From a bacterium (GTDB lineage Bacteria; UBA9089; JASEGY01): a DNA stretch of 47,228 nucleotides. Positions 33,888 through 42,075 of the stretch are shown in pieces; positions within the stretch are counted from its first letter, which is position 1, and each line of letters begins with the position of its first letter. The notes beneath the pieces were generated by a model. The model saw only the letters and a program-made list of their open reading frames with translations, was not told the origin of the DNA and ran no database searches. Both the position numbers and the translations under genes were made by a program. Location of the stretch: assembly GCA_040753085.1 (NCBI GenBank), contig JBFMHI010000008.1, positions 1-47,228 on the forward strand, written 5' to 3'.

Positions 33888-35195
33888 TCAAATATACCCC
33901 CACTCTACTAACCGCTGGTAAGCATACTTGGCCTTTTCTCCCTTGTCAGTCAGTTTCAAGACCTTCTGGTAGTAATCAGCCGCTGTCCGCCGGTCGCCTT
34001 TTTCTTCATAGTTTCTTCCCAGATAAAAAACCACGGTAAGATTGTCCGGGACTAAACGGTCAGCTACCTTTAACTCCTCGATAGAAGCATTAAACTTTTC
34101 CGTTTCATGATAGACCAGCCCACCCAACAGTCTGGTGAGAAATAAATCAGGGTAAAGCGAAAGCGAGTGTTTAAGCGTAGCCAGGGCATCATCATAGCGC
34201 TGCTGTCCCAAATAGGCCGCCGCCAAAGTAGTATGAATAAGGGCCTCTTTTGGGGCCAATTTGGCTGCCGCCTCCAATTCTACGGCGGCCTCATCAAATT
34301 TTTCTTTGTTGGCCAGTTCATTTCCTTTATCATAATGCTCATAAGCCTTAGATAGAGAATTTAGGTGGGCGGTCTTATTCTTAAACCCTTCCTGTTTGAA
34401 GGGCAATCCCTTATGCTGAGGAGGGATACTGGCTTTCGCTGCTTCTACCCTCTCTGAAGGCAGCGGATGGCTGCTGAACATCGTCTCCAGCTTTGACGGC
34501 TCTTTTTTACTGAGACTTTGAAGTATCTCCATCGTCTGCACCATGCCTTCCGGATTGTAACCGGCCTGGATCAGATACTCCATCCCATATTTATCCGCCT
34601 CTCTTTCTTGATTCCGGCTATATTTAAGAAAGATCAGATTAGCGGCCAAGGCCCCGGCTGTGGCATAGTATTCCCGGTACTTGACATTCTTGGCCTCCAA
34701 ATAATACTGTCCCAGGGAAAGGAGTAAATTAGCGGCCACACTTCGGGTGTAACCCTGAGCCGTATGCATGGCCGCCACATGGGTTATTTCATGACCTAAA
34801 ACTGCGGCCAGTTGGGCCTCATTTTCCATGCGAGATAAAAGCCCTCTGGTAATACTGATCTTACCCCCGGGCAAGGCATAGGCATTGACGATGGAGCTGT
34901 TGACCACATTGAATTCATAATCCAAGTTAGGCCGGTGGCTTAGCTGAGCGAGCGTCTGACCTACCCTGTTTACATATTCCTGGAGATTATCATCTTGAAA
35001 GAGACCGTAAGATGCCTGGGTATAAATAGGGTAGTATTGTTTTCCTATGGCTCTTTCCTGGCTTTCAGACATAATAATAAATTGTTTCTTTCCGGTAACA
35101 GGGTTGATGGCGCAGCCAACTAAAAAAGCCAACAGAGCGGCCAGCCAACTCAGCCGGATGTAATGATAACGCCTTTGAACGGAAGCGGCAGGCAT
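33888..35195 (-). CDS. M48 metalloprotease lipoprotein with TPR repeats (BepA/YfgC type)
   Basis: 435 residues. Lipoprotein signal with the lipobox LVGC (Cys28). The M48 domain follows: zinc motif HEITH (in VLGHEITHVAAMH), third ligand in QEREADKYGMEYL, SSHPLPSERV closing the domain. The C-terminal part, about 280-430, is TPR-like (AKLAPKEALIHTTLAAAYLG, ADYYQKVLKL). Predicted periplasmic quality-control protease for outer-membrane proteins, fitting the barrel and large exported proteins in this window. AGGAGG RBS before the ATG; own promoter at 35241-35269. Co-transcribed with the homocysteine genes, without an obvious metabolic link. Confidence 0.9.
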   Translation of the reverse strand: MPAASVQRRYHYIRLSWLAALLAFLVGCAINPVTGKKQFIIMSESQERAIGKQYYPIYTQASYGLFQDDNLQEYVNRVGQTLAQLSHRPNLDYEFNVVNSSIVNAYALPGGKISITRGLLSRMENEAQLAAVLGHEITHVAAMHTAQGYTRSVAANLLLSLGQYYLEAKNVKYREYYATAGALAANLIFLKYSRNQEREADKYGMEYLIQAGYNPEGMVQTMEILQSLSKKEPSKLETMFSSHPLPSERVEAAKASIPPQHKGLPFKQEGFKNKTAHLNSLSKAYEHYDKGNELANKEKFDEAAVELEAAAKLAPKEALIHTTLAAAYLGQQRYDDALATLKHSLSLYPDLFLTRLLGGLVYHETEKFNASIEELKVADRLVPDNLTVVFYLGRNYEEKGDRRTAADYYQKVLKLTDKGEKAKYAYQRLVEWGYI

Positions 35196-35240
35196 ATTAT
35201 TAACCTCCTGGGCTAACTGAGGTATGACGATTATGGTAAA

Positions 35241-35269
35241 ATAATAGCATAGAATACCTATTAATGCAA
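35241..35269 (-). promoter_or_regulatory. Sigma-70-like promoter of the M48 operon
   Basis: On the minus strand TTGCAT (35269-35264), 17 bases, TATTAT (35246-35241), about 46 bases before the ATG. Confidence 0.55.
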
Positions 35270-35279
35270 CTATATTTTG

Positions 35280-35443
35280 TCAGGCCTTGATCATTGTTTC
35301 GGCCAGTCGGGATAGAGTCCACTCTGCCCATACCATACCGTCCACAGAGTCCACCGTCCACAAAAGGTAGCTCGCCGGCTATTCACCGTCGACCGTCTTA
35401 GAGTGGCCGAAACGATGACCATTACCGAATAACCACGCCTGAC
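35280..35443. repeat. 164-bp imperfect inverted-repeat element
   Basis: Outer ends GTCAGGC (35280-35286) and GCCTGAC (35437-35443). Inside, TCATTGTTTCGGCCA (35291-35305) faces TGGCCGAAACGATGA (35404-35418) with 14 of 15 positions complementary. The interior carries GTCCACAGAGTCCACCGTCC words. It fills the gap between proS and the M48 gene. Perhaps a MITE-like relic; no target duplication was recognised. Confidence 0.6.
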
Positions 35444-35452
35444 CACCGCTTT

Positions 35453-37180
35453 TCAGTAAGGCGAAACCCTGGGTTCAAGGGTTGAGATAAGTCTTTTTAT
35501 TTCATTGATTAAGTCTTCAAGGGGCACAAACCGTTTTTCCCGGCTCCGGCGGATGGATATTTCGATTCGGCCGGTCTGTTCGGTCTGGCTGCCAATAACG
35601 ATCTGAAGGGGGATGCCGATTAATTCAGAATCGGTGAACTTTCGGCCAGGCCTTTCCTCCCGGTCATCAATTAGGACCTCTATTCCTTCCCTTTGAAGCA
35701 TCTGGTAAATCTTTAAGCTCATGTCCCATTGGGCTTCATCTTGCACATTTATCGGCAGAACAAGCACCTGGTAAGGAGCAATGGACATCGGCCAGATGAT
35801 GCCGGCTTCATCATGGCTTGTCTCAATAACCGCCCCGATTATTCGGCTTACCCCAATACCAAAGGTATCCATAATAAACGGCTTCTCCTGTCCATCTTCA
35901 TCAATAAAAACAGCCCGCATGGCCTGACTGTATTTGGTGCCCAGCTTGAAGACGTGTCCGACTTCTATCCCTCGACGTATCTCCAGACGGCCGGAACATC
36001 GCGGACAGCGGTCATTTTCCTGAACCACTTTAATATCGGCCCAGAGGTCGATCCGGAAGTCACGATCGTAGTTGGCTCCGGTATAATGGGCATCCGCCTT
36101 GTTGCCGCCCACCACTAAATTGGCCTGGCCTTTGATGGAATGGTCGGCTATGATCTTGATCCCGGTAAGACCGATCGGGCCGGCAAACCCTACCGGAGCG
36201 CTGGTTACAGAAGAAATGGTTTCCGGATCAGCCAATTCCAGGTCTGTTTTTTGGCATACCTTAGCCAGCTTGGTCTGGTTAAGTTCCTGATGCCCTAAGA
36301 TCAAGGCCGCCACCACCTGGTCTCCGGCTTTGTAAATAAGGGTCTTAACTAACTGCTCTGGTTTAACTCTTAGAAATTGACTCACCTCATCCACCCGCTT
36401 CATTCCCGGGGTATCGACCAGGGTGAGTTCGGTCAGATTACCTCGTAGAACTTCTTTGGGCTGCCCACACTCGGCTCTTTCCAGATTAGCCGCGTAATCA
36501 CAGCCGTGGCATAAGGCCATCAGGTCCTCGCCGGCCTCCGCCGGGACCATAAATTCGTGGGAGACACTACCGCCAATCAAACCGCTTTCCGCCTCTACCG
36601 CCCTGAAGCTAAGTCCGCACCGGGAGAATATCCTGCCGTAGGCCTTATAGAGTAAATCGTAAGTCTTATTGGCCCTCTCCTCATCCCCATCAAAACTGTA
36701 GCCATCCTTCATCTGAAATTCCCTGGCCCGCATAAGCCCGAACCTGGGCCGAATCTCATCCCTGAACTTGGTCTGAATCTGGTAGAGTAGGAGGGGAAGC
36801 TGCCGGTAAGACCTAACCTCACTCCGAACCAGGTCAGTGATGATCTCCTCATGGGTAGGGCCGAGGCCGAAATCCCTGCCCCGGCGGTCACAGAGTTTAA
36901 ACATATCAGGACCATAAGCCGTCCATCGGCCCGTTTCTTCCCAAAGTTCCTTCGGATGCAGGGCTGGCAAAAGCACTTGCTGTCCGCCAATGGCATCCAT
37001 TTCTTCTTCCACTATCCTGGATACCTTGGTCAAGACCCGATACCCCAGGGGCAGATATGAATATATCCCCGAAGCCAAACGTCGAATAAGCCCAGCCCTA
37101 AGCATCAGCTTATGGCTGATAAGCTCTGCCTCATGGGGCTCCTCAAATAGGGTAGGCAAAAATAATCCGGACATCTTCAT
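35453..37180 (-). CDS. proS: Prolyl-tRNA synthetase, bacterial type with editing domain
   Basis: 575 residues (E. coli 572). Charges tRNA-Pro. Class II motifs: motif 2 around FRDEIRPRFGLMRAREFQMKD (about 137-157) and motif 3 GIGVSRIIGAVIE (about 443-455). The YbaK-like editing insertion sits in between (about 225-385; VKTLIYKAGDQVVAALILGHQELNQ); the anticodon-binding domain is at the C-terminus (about 465-575; DDREERPGRKFTDSELIGIP). Start ATG has GGAGG about 10 bases upstream. The first two Met codons (1 and 3) are both possible. Downstream of the glycosyltransferase gene on the same strand, with 230 bases between. Confidence 0.95.
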   Translation of the reverse strand: MKMSGLFLPTLFEEPHEAELISHKLMLRAGLIRRLASGIYSYLPLGYRVLTKVSRIVEEEMDAIGGQQVLLPALHPKELWEETGRWTAYGPDMFKLCDRRGRDFGLGPTHEEIITDLVRSEVRSYRQLPLLLYQIQTKFRDEIRPRFGLMRAREFQMKDGYSFDGDEERANKTYDLLYKAYGRIFSRCGLSFRAVEAESGLIGGSVSHEFMVPAEAGEDLMALCHGCDYAANLERAECGQPKEVLRGNLTELTLVDTPGMKRVDEVSQFLRVKPEQLVKTLIYKAGDQVVAALILGHQELNQTKLAKVCQKTDLELADPETISSVTSAPVGFAGPIGLTGIKIIADHSIKGQANLVVGGNKADAHYTGANYDRDFRIDLWADIKVVQENDRCPRCSGRLEIRRGIEVGHVFKLGTKYSQAMRAVFIDEDGQEKPFIMDTFGIGVSRIIGAVIETSHDEAGIIWPMSIAPYQVLVLPINVQDEAQWDMSLKIYQMLQREGIEVLIDDREERPGRKFTDSELIGIPLQIVIGSQTEQTGRIEISIRRSREKRFVPLEDLINEIKRLISTLEPRVSPY

Positions 37181-37410
37181 CAGAAAATAACCTCCTTTTC
37201 TTATTACCGATTGCAGGTTTCAGATTTGATGGTTAGGCAAAAAGGTCTCTGGGGCTTTTGTTCCCTTGGGACTTTTTACCGGATCATCAGGATATGAGCC
37301 GTTTAAAATTGGAGTAATGCTCTAGTGCTTGTCTTTATGCCAAAGGGTTAAATAATTACCCAAATAAGCAATCATAAGGGTTACCCCATTAAAGCAAGCT
37401 TGCCAAGGCG

Positions 37411-38478
37411 CTACGCGGTATCTTTAATTACCTGCTGGCAGGCCGCCCAGACCTGATCAACTTCTAACTCCTTAAGACATCTGTTATCTTCGCATCCGGA
37501 AGCCCCACAGGGAGAACAGTCCATTTCTTTACGGACAATATAGCTATACCTTCCCAAGGGCTGCCAGAGGGCAGGATTAGCTGGGCCAAAGATGGTCAGA
37601 ATAGGTATATTCAAGGCGGCCGTAATATGGCTCGGCCCAGTATCGTGGCCAATATAAAGTCTGAGATAGGTTACCACTACCGCAAACTGGTTCATAGAAC
37701 CCTTGCCCGCTAAATTGACCGGTTTTATCTTCATCAACCGGCTTATCTTCTCAGCCGCCATCACCTCATCTGCCCGGGAATCATCTTCTTCAGCGGTCCG
37801 GATATATCTGGAACCAAAGAGTATAATCCTGGCCCCGTAAGTCTCTACCAACCGGTCAGCCAGTTCGGCAAATTTCTCAGGGGCCCATCGGCGATTAACC
37901 ACCCCGCATCCAGGATGGATGCCGATCAGGGTTTCATCCGGGCGAAAGTTCAGCTTCATAAAGGCCGCCACATCTTTTTTATCTTGCTCGGGCGGCCAGA
38001 CAGGAGGGGGGAAGGCCGCAGGTATACCTATCTCCAGAAGAGAGAGAAACTTCAGGTACTGGTAAATAATATGCTCGTGAGAATTTTTTTCGATCAGGTC
38101 CGTATAAAAACGGTCGGCCGGACCTCCGCCTTTGAAAGACATCCTTCGTCGCGCCCGGCAGGCGATAGTGATCAGGGTGCTCAGAGGCGGACAACCGAAA
38201 TCAAGAAGCAGATCGTAGCGCTCCTTGAGATTAATAATCTTGGCAAAGCCTGTGCCTACGTCAGAGGCGTGCTGAAGGCATTGCTCCCTCATTTCCTCTG
38301 GCACAAGCAGCTCGTCTATATAGGGACAATTAACCGCCAAATCTTTAGTTACCAGCCAATTTAACAGGGTAATATGGGCCTCTGGATAGCGTTCCCTTAC
38401 GGCCTTTAAAACCGGGGTATAGTAAACAAAATCCCCCATTCCATTTAGCCCATTTATGAGTATCCTTTCATAATCCAT
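37411..38478 (-). CDS. Glycosyltransferase family 9 (heptosyltransferase-like)
   Basis: 355 residues from the ATG at 38478, which starts the conserved MDYERILINGLNGMGDF; a TTG at 38514 would add 12 residues. GT-B fold: NGMGDFVYYTPVLKAVRERYP at the N-terminus, the GIHPGCGVVNRRWAPEKFAEL central motif and the nucleotide-sugar site GHDTGPSHITAAL...TIFGPANP. The Cys-rich tail (DCSPCGASGC..NRC) is common in this family. Predicted to add a heptose or related sugar to lipopolysaccharide core on the inner face of the membrane. The acceptor is unknown. Promoter at 38658-38686. Confidence 0.87.
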   Translation of the reverse strand: MDYERILINGLNGMGDFVYYTPVLKAVRERYPEAHITLLNWLVTKDLAVNCPYIDELLVPEEMREQCLQHASDVGTGFAKIINLKERYDLLLDFGCPPLSTLITIACRARRRMSFKGGGPADRFYTDLIEKNSHEHIIYQYLKFLSLLEIGIPAAFPPPVWPPEQDKKDVAAFMKLNFRPDETLIGIHPGCGVVNRRWAPEKFAELADRLVETYGARIILFGSRYIRTAEEDDSRADEVMAAEKISRLMKIKPVNLAGKGSMNQFAVVVTYLRLYIGHDTGPSHITAALNIPILTIFGPANPALWQPLGRYSYIVRKEMDCSPCGASGCEDNRCLKELEVDQVWAACQQVIKDTA

Positions 38479-38657
38479 TTTTCTTGAGGTTAAAGATGCA
38501 AGGCCATACCGCAAAAGTCACCCCGACAACTTATCTTTGGTGATGGGTAGTCTGGTTTATTTTGAAGTGTTTTGTAAACTGATAGAAAACTGATAGAAAT
38601 TTGTTTTTAGGGTGTTTTAGACTGTTTATCCTATCCGTTCTTTTATCTTATGAGAAG

Positions 38658-38686
38658 ATTTTAACAGAAATTTTATCTTATGTCAA
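38658..38686 (-). promoter_or_regulatory. Sigma-70 promoter of the glycosyltransferase gene
   Basis: On the minus strand TTGACA (38686-38681), 17 bases, TAAAAT (38663-38658), some 180 bases before the start. The leader 38479-38657 shows no recognised riboswitch. Confidence 0.65.
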
Positions 38687-38736
38687 CAAAAATTTCGGTT
38701 GATGTTACTATATCAAAATGCAAAACTTAATTACTA

Positions 38737-38882
38737 CTATACTTTTGCACTTTTTGTCATTCCTGCGCAAGCAGGAATCCAGAAGTCTTGATATTACTGG
38801 ATTCCCGCTTTTGCGGGAATGACGAGAGGTTATTGTAAAATATTTGTATTTCAAGTAGTTACAAAAAAGTGCGAAAGTATAG
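38737..38882. mobile_element. 146-bp MITE, copy A
   Basis: Terminal inverted repeats CTATACTTTTGCACTTTTT and AAAAAGTGCGAAAGTATAG. The interior contains two hairpins, ATTCCTGCGCAAGCAGGAAT and ATTCCCGCTTTTGCGGGAAT, linked by CCAGAAGTCTTGATATTACT. TTACTA flanks both sides directly (38731-38736 and 38883-38888), a likely target duplication. Copy B, of identical length, lies inverted at 44302-44447. Confidence 0.9.
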
Positions 38883-38892
38883 TTACTATTAA

Positions 38893-38978
38893 GTGTTCAG
38901 CCACAAAGACACTAAGACACAAAGATTAAAGAATTATTTCTTATTCATGTCTTCGTGCCTTGGTGGCTGAACGGTTAC
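38893..38978. repeat. GTAACCGTTCA-family repeat
   Basis: The left end is degenerate (GTGTTCAGCCACAAAGACAC) and the right end complete (CTTGGTGGCTGAACGGTTAC). The arms are near-complementary through the GACACTAAGACAC / GTCTTCGTGCCTTGG words. It lies directly inside the MITE A end. Between 38979 and 39272 I see only a weak AAGGAGTTGG word and AT-rich DNA. Confidence 0.7.
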
Positions 38979-39272
38979 AATTACTAAATGAAAATGAAAT
39001 ATTTTTGAAAATATAGTTGTAGGGCTGTGGGTATGTGAGCAACCCCGAAGGAGTTGGTCAAGTGCTCGAGGCTTGAGCGAGGATCATTCTGAGTGGTGGA
39101 TGGTTACTATTATTTTAACGAATGTCAAGAATTTTAGCCCCATTTCTTGACTATGTTCCCCAGAAAATTTATGGGAAATGATAAAGGGGCGATTAGTCTG
39201 CACCGTTTCTGGTCTTTGGGAACAATGGTGGGTGAGAGCCAGTCAGGCCAATCGCTTGATCAAATAATTTTC

Positions 39273-39301
39273 TTGACTTATCCGTCTTTCTATGATATAT
39301 A
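39273..39301 (+). promoter_or_regulatory. Sigma-70 promoter of the KaiC/V4R island
   Basis: TTGACT (39273-39278), 17-base spacer, TATATA (39296-39301), 59 bases before the first KaiC-family gene. No other promoter of similar quality was noticed up to the MNT gene, consistent with one transcript for the module. Confidence 0.65.
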
Positions 39302-39360
39302 ACGAAGGAGGGCAACTACATAGGGGTTGTTAATCAGATCGCTGTTTGGAGGTTAGGTCT

Positions 39361-40077
39361 ATGAAAAATCAACAAAAGGTAAGTTTTCTCCCCTTGGCCA
39401 ATATCCTGAGTGAAGAGCTTTCTTTTGGCACCAATTGGTTGGTTAGGGGGGATCAAGGGGCAGGTAAAACTACCTTTGCCTTTCAGTTTCTCTCTCAAGG
39501 TCTAAGGAAAAGGGAATCAGCCCTTTTTGTGGCGGCTGATGAGCCGGTAGACCGGGTGAGAAGCAATCTGACCAATCTTGGGTTTGGGACGTTAGCTTAT
39601 GAGCGAAGCAAAAAAATTGTTTTTATTGATGCCTGCTCTATAGATAGTAAAGAAGAATACTTTGTGACTGACCTGTCTGATCCGGAAGAGCTTATTTACA
39701 CCTTAAATCAGGCTATATTAAAGCTGGAAAAACCCGTCAGGGTAGTCATTGATTCCCTCAGCTCCCTGGCGGTCCATTACTTACCTCAAGACTTTGTAAG
39801 TATGGTCCATGAGAAAAATCGTCGTATGCGGACCGAGGGGATCGTGCTTATGGATCTCTATTTAGCCCATACCCTGGAATCAAAGGAAAGATATTCCCTA
39901 ACCAATGCCTATGATTTAAGTGTAGACCTTTATTTGGCTGAAGAAAAGGGAGGAGTGCCGAAAAAATACCTCCGATTACTAAAAGTTCGAGGCTGCTCTT
40001 ACGACCCCCGGCCTTTTCCCTATACCGTTATAGCTAAGCAGGGGATTGTGGTTAATAAGGCCTATTATCAGGAGTGA
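39361..40077 (+). CDS. Single-domain KaiC/RadA-family ATPase
   Basis: 238 residues from the ATG at 39361, with GGAGG 8 bases upstream; the TTG at 39346 is part of that RBS region. One RecA-like domain: Walker A GDQGAGKTT (about 30-38), FVAADEPVDRVRSNL after strand 2, where KaiC has its catalytic Glu pair (here Asp-Glu), Walker B VRVVIDSLSSLAV and the YSLTNAYDLSVDLYL stretch. These KaiC-like signalling ATPases are widespread in archaea and anaerobes, often as partners of sensor proteins; most have no known role in clocks. First gene of the island, followed by a heptamer repeat, a small unknown gene, a two-domain KaiC and the V4R-PAS protein. KaiA and KaiB are absent. Confidence 0.85.
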   Translation: MKNQQKVSFLPLANILSEELSFGTNWLVRGDQGAGKTTFAFQFLSQGLRKRESALFVAADEPVDRVRSNLTNLGFGTLAYERSKKIVFIDACSIDSKEEYFVTDLSDPEELIYTLNQAILKLEKPVRVVIDSLSSLAVHYLPQDFVSMVHEKNRRMRTEGIVLMDLYLAHTLESKERYSLTNAYDLSVDLYLAEEKGGVPKKYLRLLKVRGCSYDPRPFPYTVIAKQGIVVNKAYYQE

Positions 40078-40085
40078 AAATCACT

Positions 40086-40173
40086 GGATGCTCGATCCTC
40101 GATGCTGGATCTTGGATCCTTTACCAGCCTCCAACCTCGAGCCTCGAGCCTCGAGTATCGAGCATCGAGGATT
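40086..40173. repeat. ATCGAG heptamer palindromic element
   Basis: Arms GGATGCTCGATCCTCGATG and CGAGTATCGAGCATCGAGG flank a CTTGGATCCTTTACCAG centre. Shares the GTTTGGTTGC...CCAGATTATG right flank with the copy at 29664. It adds an in-frame 42-codon extension (GTG at 40074) to the next gene, whose real start is 40200. Confidence 0.8.
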
Positions 40174-40199
40174 GTTTGGTTGCAACGGGAGACCAGATT

Positions 40200-40565
40200 A
40201 TGTCATCTACCTTAGAAAGAGAAAGTCTGATTAAGATATATCAAGATTTGATTAATCGTATTTGGTCAAGTTCATCCAGGATGATAGGTGTAATGACTAA
40301 TAATGCCTTGATGGAAGCGGCTATTTATGATACAGAAGGGAAACATCCTTTTATCGGCCGGATAGAGCTTTCGAATGACGGAATAGGTATAGAAAAGCTG
40401 TTAGAGAACTGCTCGGATCTCACTATTACCCAGATCAAAGAGGGTTTTGAGGATTTTCTGGCCCAACTTTTTGGTATCTTTGCCTCTATGACCGGAGATG
40501 TGATCATTCAACAATGGAAACCAAAGGTAGAAGAGGTAAGAGAGAAAGCGAGGCACATAGGCTAA
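40200..40565 (+). CDS. Small unknown protein of the KaiC/V4R module
   Basis: 121 residues. Not recognised. N-terminal helix (LERESLIKIYQDLINRIWSSSS), a mixed segment MIGVMTNNALMEAAIYDTEGKHPFIG-like (about 25-52), then helices ending in WKPKVEEVREKARHI. No signal peptide, cysteine motif or nucleotide site. The size and layout would suit a small adaptor or effector-binding protein. ATG at 40200 is preferred: GGGAG lies about 9 bases upstream, and the region before it is repeat. It sits between the two KaiC-family genes on the same strand, so a role with them is likely, but no activity can be named. Confidence 0.6.
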   Translation: MSSTLERESLIKIYQDLINRIWSSSSRMIGVMTNNALMEAAIYDTEGKHPFIGRIELSNDGIGIEKLLENCSDLTITQIKEGFEDFLAQLFGIFASMTGDVIIQQWKPKVEEVREKARHIG

Positions 40566-40567
40566 AT

Positions 40568-40657
40568 CAGAACCCAAAGCCCAGAACACAGATTGCAGAA
40601 TACATCGTAAGATTTGCTTTCATTTGTGTTCTGTGTTCTGTATTCTGTAATCTGTTT
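40568..40657. repeat. TTCTGTN-type palindromic repeat
   Basis: Left: AGAACCCAAAGCCCAGAACACAG-type words (first 20 bases from 40569). Right: TGTGTTCTGTGTTCTGTATT then CTGTAATCTG, with TTCTG recurring every 7 bases. Imperfect inverted arms. Related words recur inside dinG at 46081. Confidence 0.65.
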
Positions 40658-40675
40658 TAAGGGAGGCGAAACTGA

Positions 40676-42055
40676 ATGGATAGAATCAAGACGGGGATAG
40701 ATAACCTAGACCTTATCTTTGGAGGGGGAGTGCCGCTTTATTCGGTCAATGTTATAGCTGGAACGCCGGGGACGGGCAAGACCATCCTTCTTCAACAGAT
40801 GATGTTTCACAATGCTACCCCGGAAACCAAAGGACTGTATATTACTACTCTCTCAGAACCCACTGTCAAGGTAGTGAGATATCAACAGCAGTTTAAATTT
40901 TTCGCCCCTGAAAAAGTGGGTAAATCCGTTTTCTTTACTGATATTGGAATGACCATCAGAAACGAAGGATTACCTAAGACCATTGAGGTCATTGTCAATT
41001 TCATCAAAGAGATTCGGCCGACTTTTGTAGTTATTGACAGTTTTAAGGCCATTCATGATCTGGCCCCTTCCACTCACGGTTTAAGGGAATTTGTCTACGA
41101 CCTGGCGGTCAAGATGGCCGTTTGGAAATGCACCACTTTCCTGATAGGAGAATATACCCATCAAGATTTGGAAAAGGAGCCGGAATTTGCCGTAGCGGAT
41201 GGGATTATCCATCTTGAAAATGTGAGTGATAGTGAGCAGCCGATGCGATATTTGAAGATAGTCAAAATGAGGGGAAGTAATTTTCTCCCCGGTCAGCATT
41301 CTTATGTAATTAGTGAAGAAGGAATAGAGATCTTCCCCAGACAAATATCCATGCCTGAGACCACGGAAAGAGGTAAAGAGGTGCTTAAGACAGGCATGTC
41401 TGGTGTAGATAAGCTGCTGGGGGGAGGAATCCCTTCTCAAACCGTCTTCCTTTTAGCCGGGACGGCCGGCACAGGGAAAACCACTTTTTCTCTAAAGTAT
41501 CTTTACAATGGGGTCACTAAATACGATGAGCCAGGCATCCTCTTCCTGTATGAAGAATCCGTGGAACAAATTATAGATATAGCCCGGGGATATGGTTGGG
41601 ATTTTGTCCCCTTAATAAAAGAGGGTAAGATTAAGATCGTCTATTCATCTATTTCTGATCTTAATCTTGATGAGCATCTTCTGAAGATCAAAAAGATAGT
41701 GACTGAGACAGGGGCCAAACGGGTGGTGATTGATTCCCTCCCGTCCCTTCTCCACCAGGTTAGTGAACGGCCGTATCTCATTACGGAGAAGACGTCCCAG
41801 TTAACCAGTCTCCTGAAAGGACTTGGGACTACCTCTGTTTTTATTAGCCGGACCCCGATGGGGACAAGTCAGGTGAGTAAATTTGGGGTGGAAGAATCGC
41901 TGGTTGACGGAATTATTATACTAAGGATAATTGAGGATAAATCGAAAAGGAAACGGAGTATAGAGGTCTATAAGCTCCGTAATGCCAAACATGTGCTGGG
42001 TGAACACAGAATGATCATCAGTAACGAAGGTCTTGAGGTCTTCTATACCGGGTAG
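40676..42055 (+). CDS. Two-domain KaiC-family ATPase
   Basis: 459 residues (cyanobacterial KaiC 519). Two RecA-like domains: Walker A1 GTPGTGKTI (about 29-37), with YITTLSEP where the catalytic Glu pair normally lies; Walker A2 GTAGTGKTT (about 262-270), followed by LFLYEESVEQI, which keeps the Glu-Glu pair. Walker B regions are FVVIDSFKAIHDL and RVVIDSLPSLLHQ. The second half looks more active than the first; the C-terminal autophosphorylation segment of KaiC is too short here to recognise. GGGAGG RBS before the ATG. 20 bases separate it from the V4R-PAS gene, so coupled expression is likely. Probably a hexameric ATP-driven switch in this module. Confidence 0.87.
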   Translation: MDRIKTGIDNLDLIFGGGVPLYSVNVIAGTPGTGKTILLQQMMFHNATPETKGLYITTLSEPTVKVVRYQQQFKFFAPEKVGKSVFFTDIGMTIRNEGLPKTIEVIVNFIKEIRPTFVVIDSFKAIHDLAPSTHGLREFVYDLAVKMAVWKCTTFLIGEYTHQDLEKEPEFAVADGIIHLENVSDSEQPMRYLKIVKMRGSNFLPGQHSYVISEEGIEIFPRQISMPETTERGKEVLKTGMSGVDKLLGGGIPSQTVFLLAGTAGTGKTTFSLKYLYNGVTKYDEPGILFLYEESVEQIIDIARGYGWDFVPLIKEGKIKIVYSSISDLNLDEHLLKIKKIVTETGAKRVVIDSLPSLLHQVSERPYLITEKTSQLTSLLKGLGTTSVFISRTPMGTSQVSKFGVEESLVDGIIILRIIEDKSKRKRSIEVYKLRNAKHVLGEHRMIISNEGLEVFYTG

Positions 42056-42075
42056 GTAATAGGGAGGTGAAAGTG

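Noticed and set aside
37330-37350. Sigma-54-like TTGGCATAAAG..GCA on the minus strand before proS
   Set aside because: GG and GC are 11, not 10, bases apart.
40074-40199. GTG start overlapping the KaiC stop, adding 42 residues to the small unknown protein
   Set aside because: The added part is translated heptamer repeat; ATG 40200 has an RBS.
39361-42055. Cyanobacterial-type circadian clock
   Set aside because: No kaiA or kaiB; both KaiC-like proteins lack full KaiC length and recognisable phosphorylation segment.
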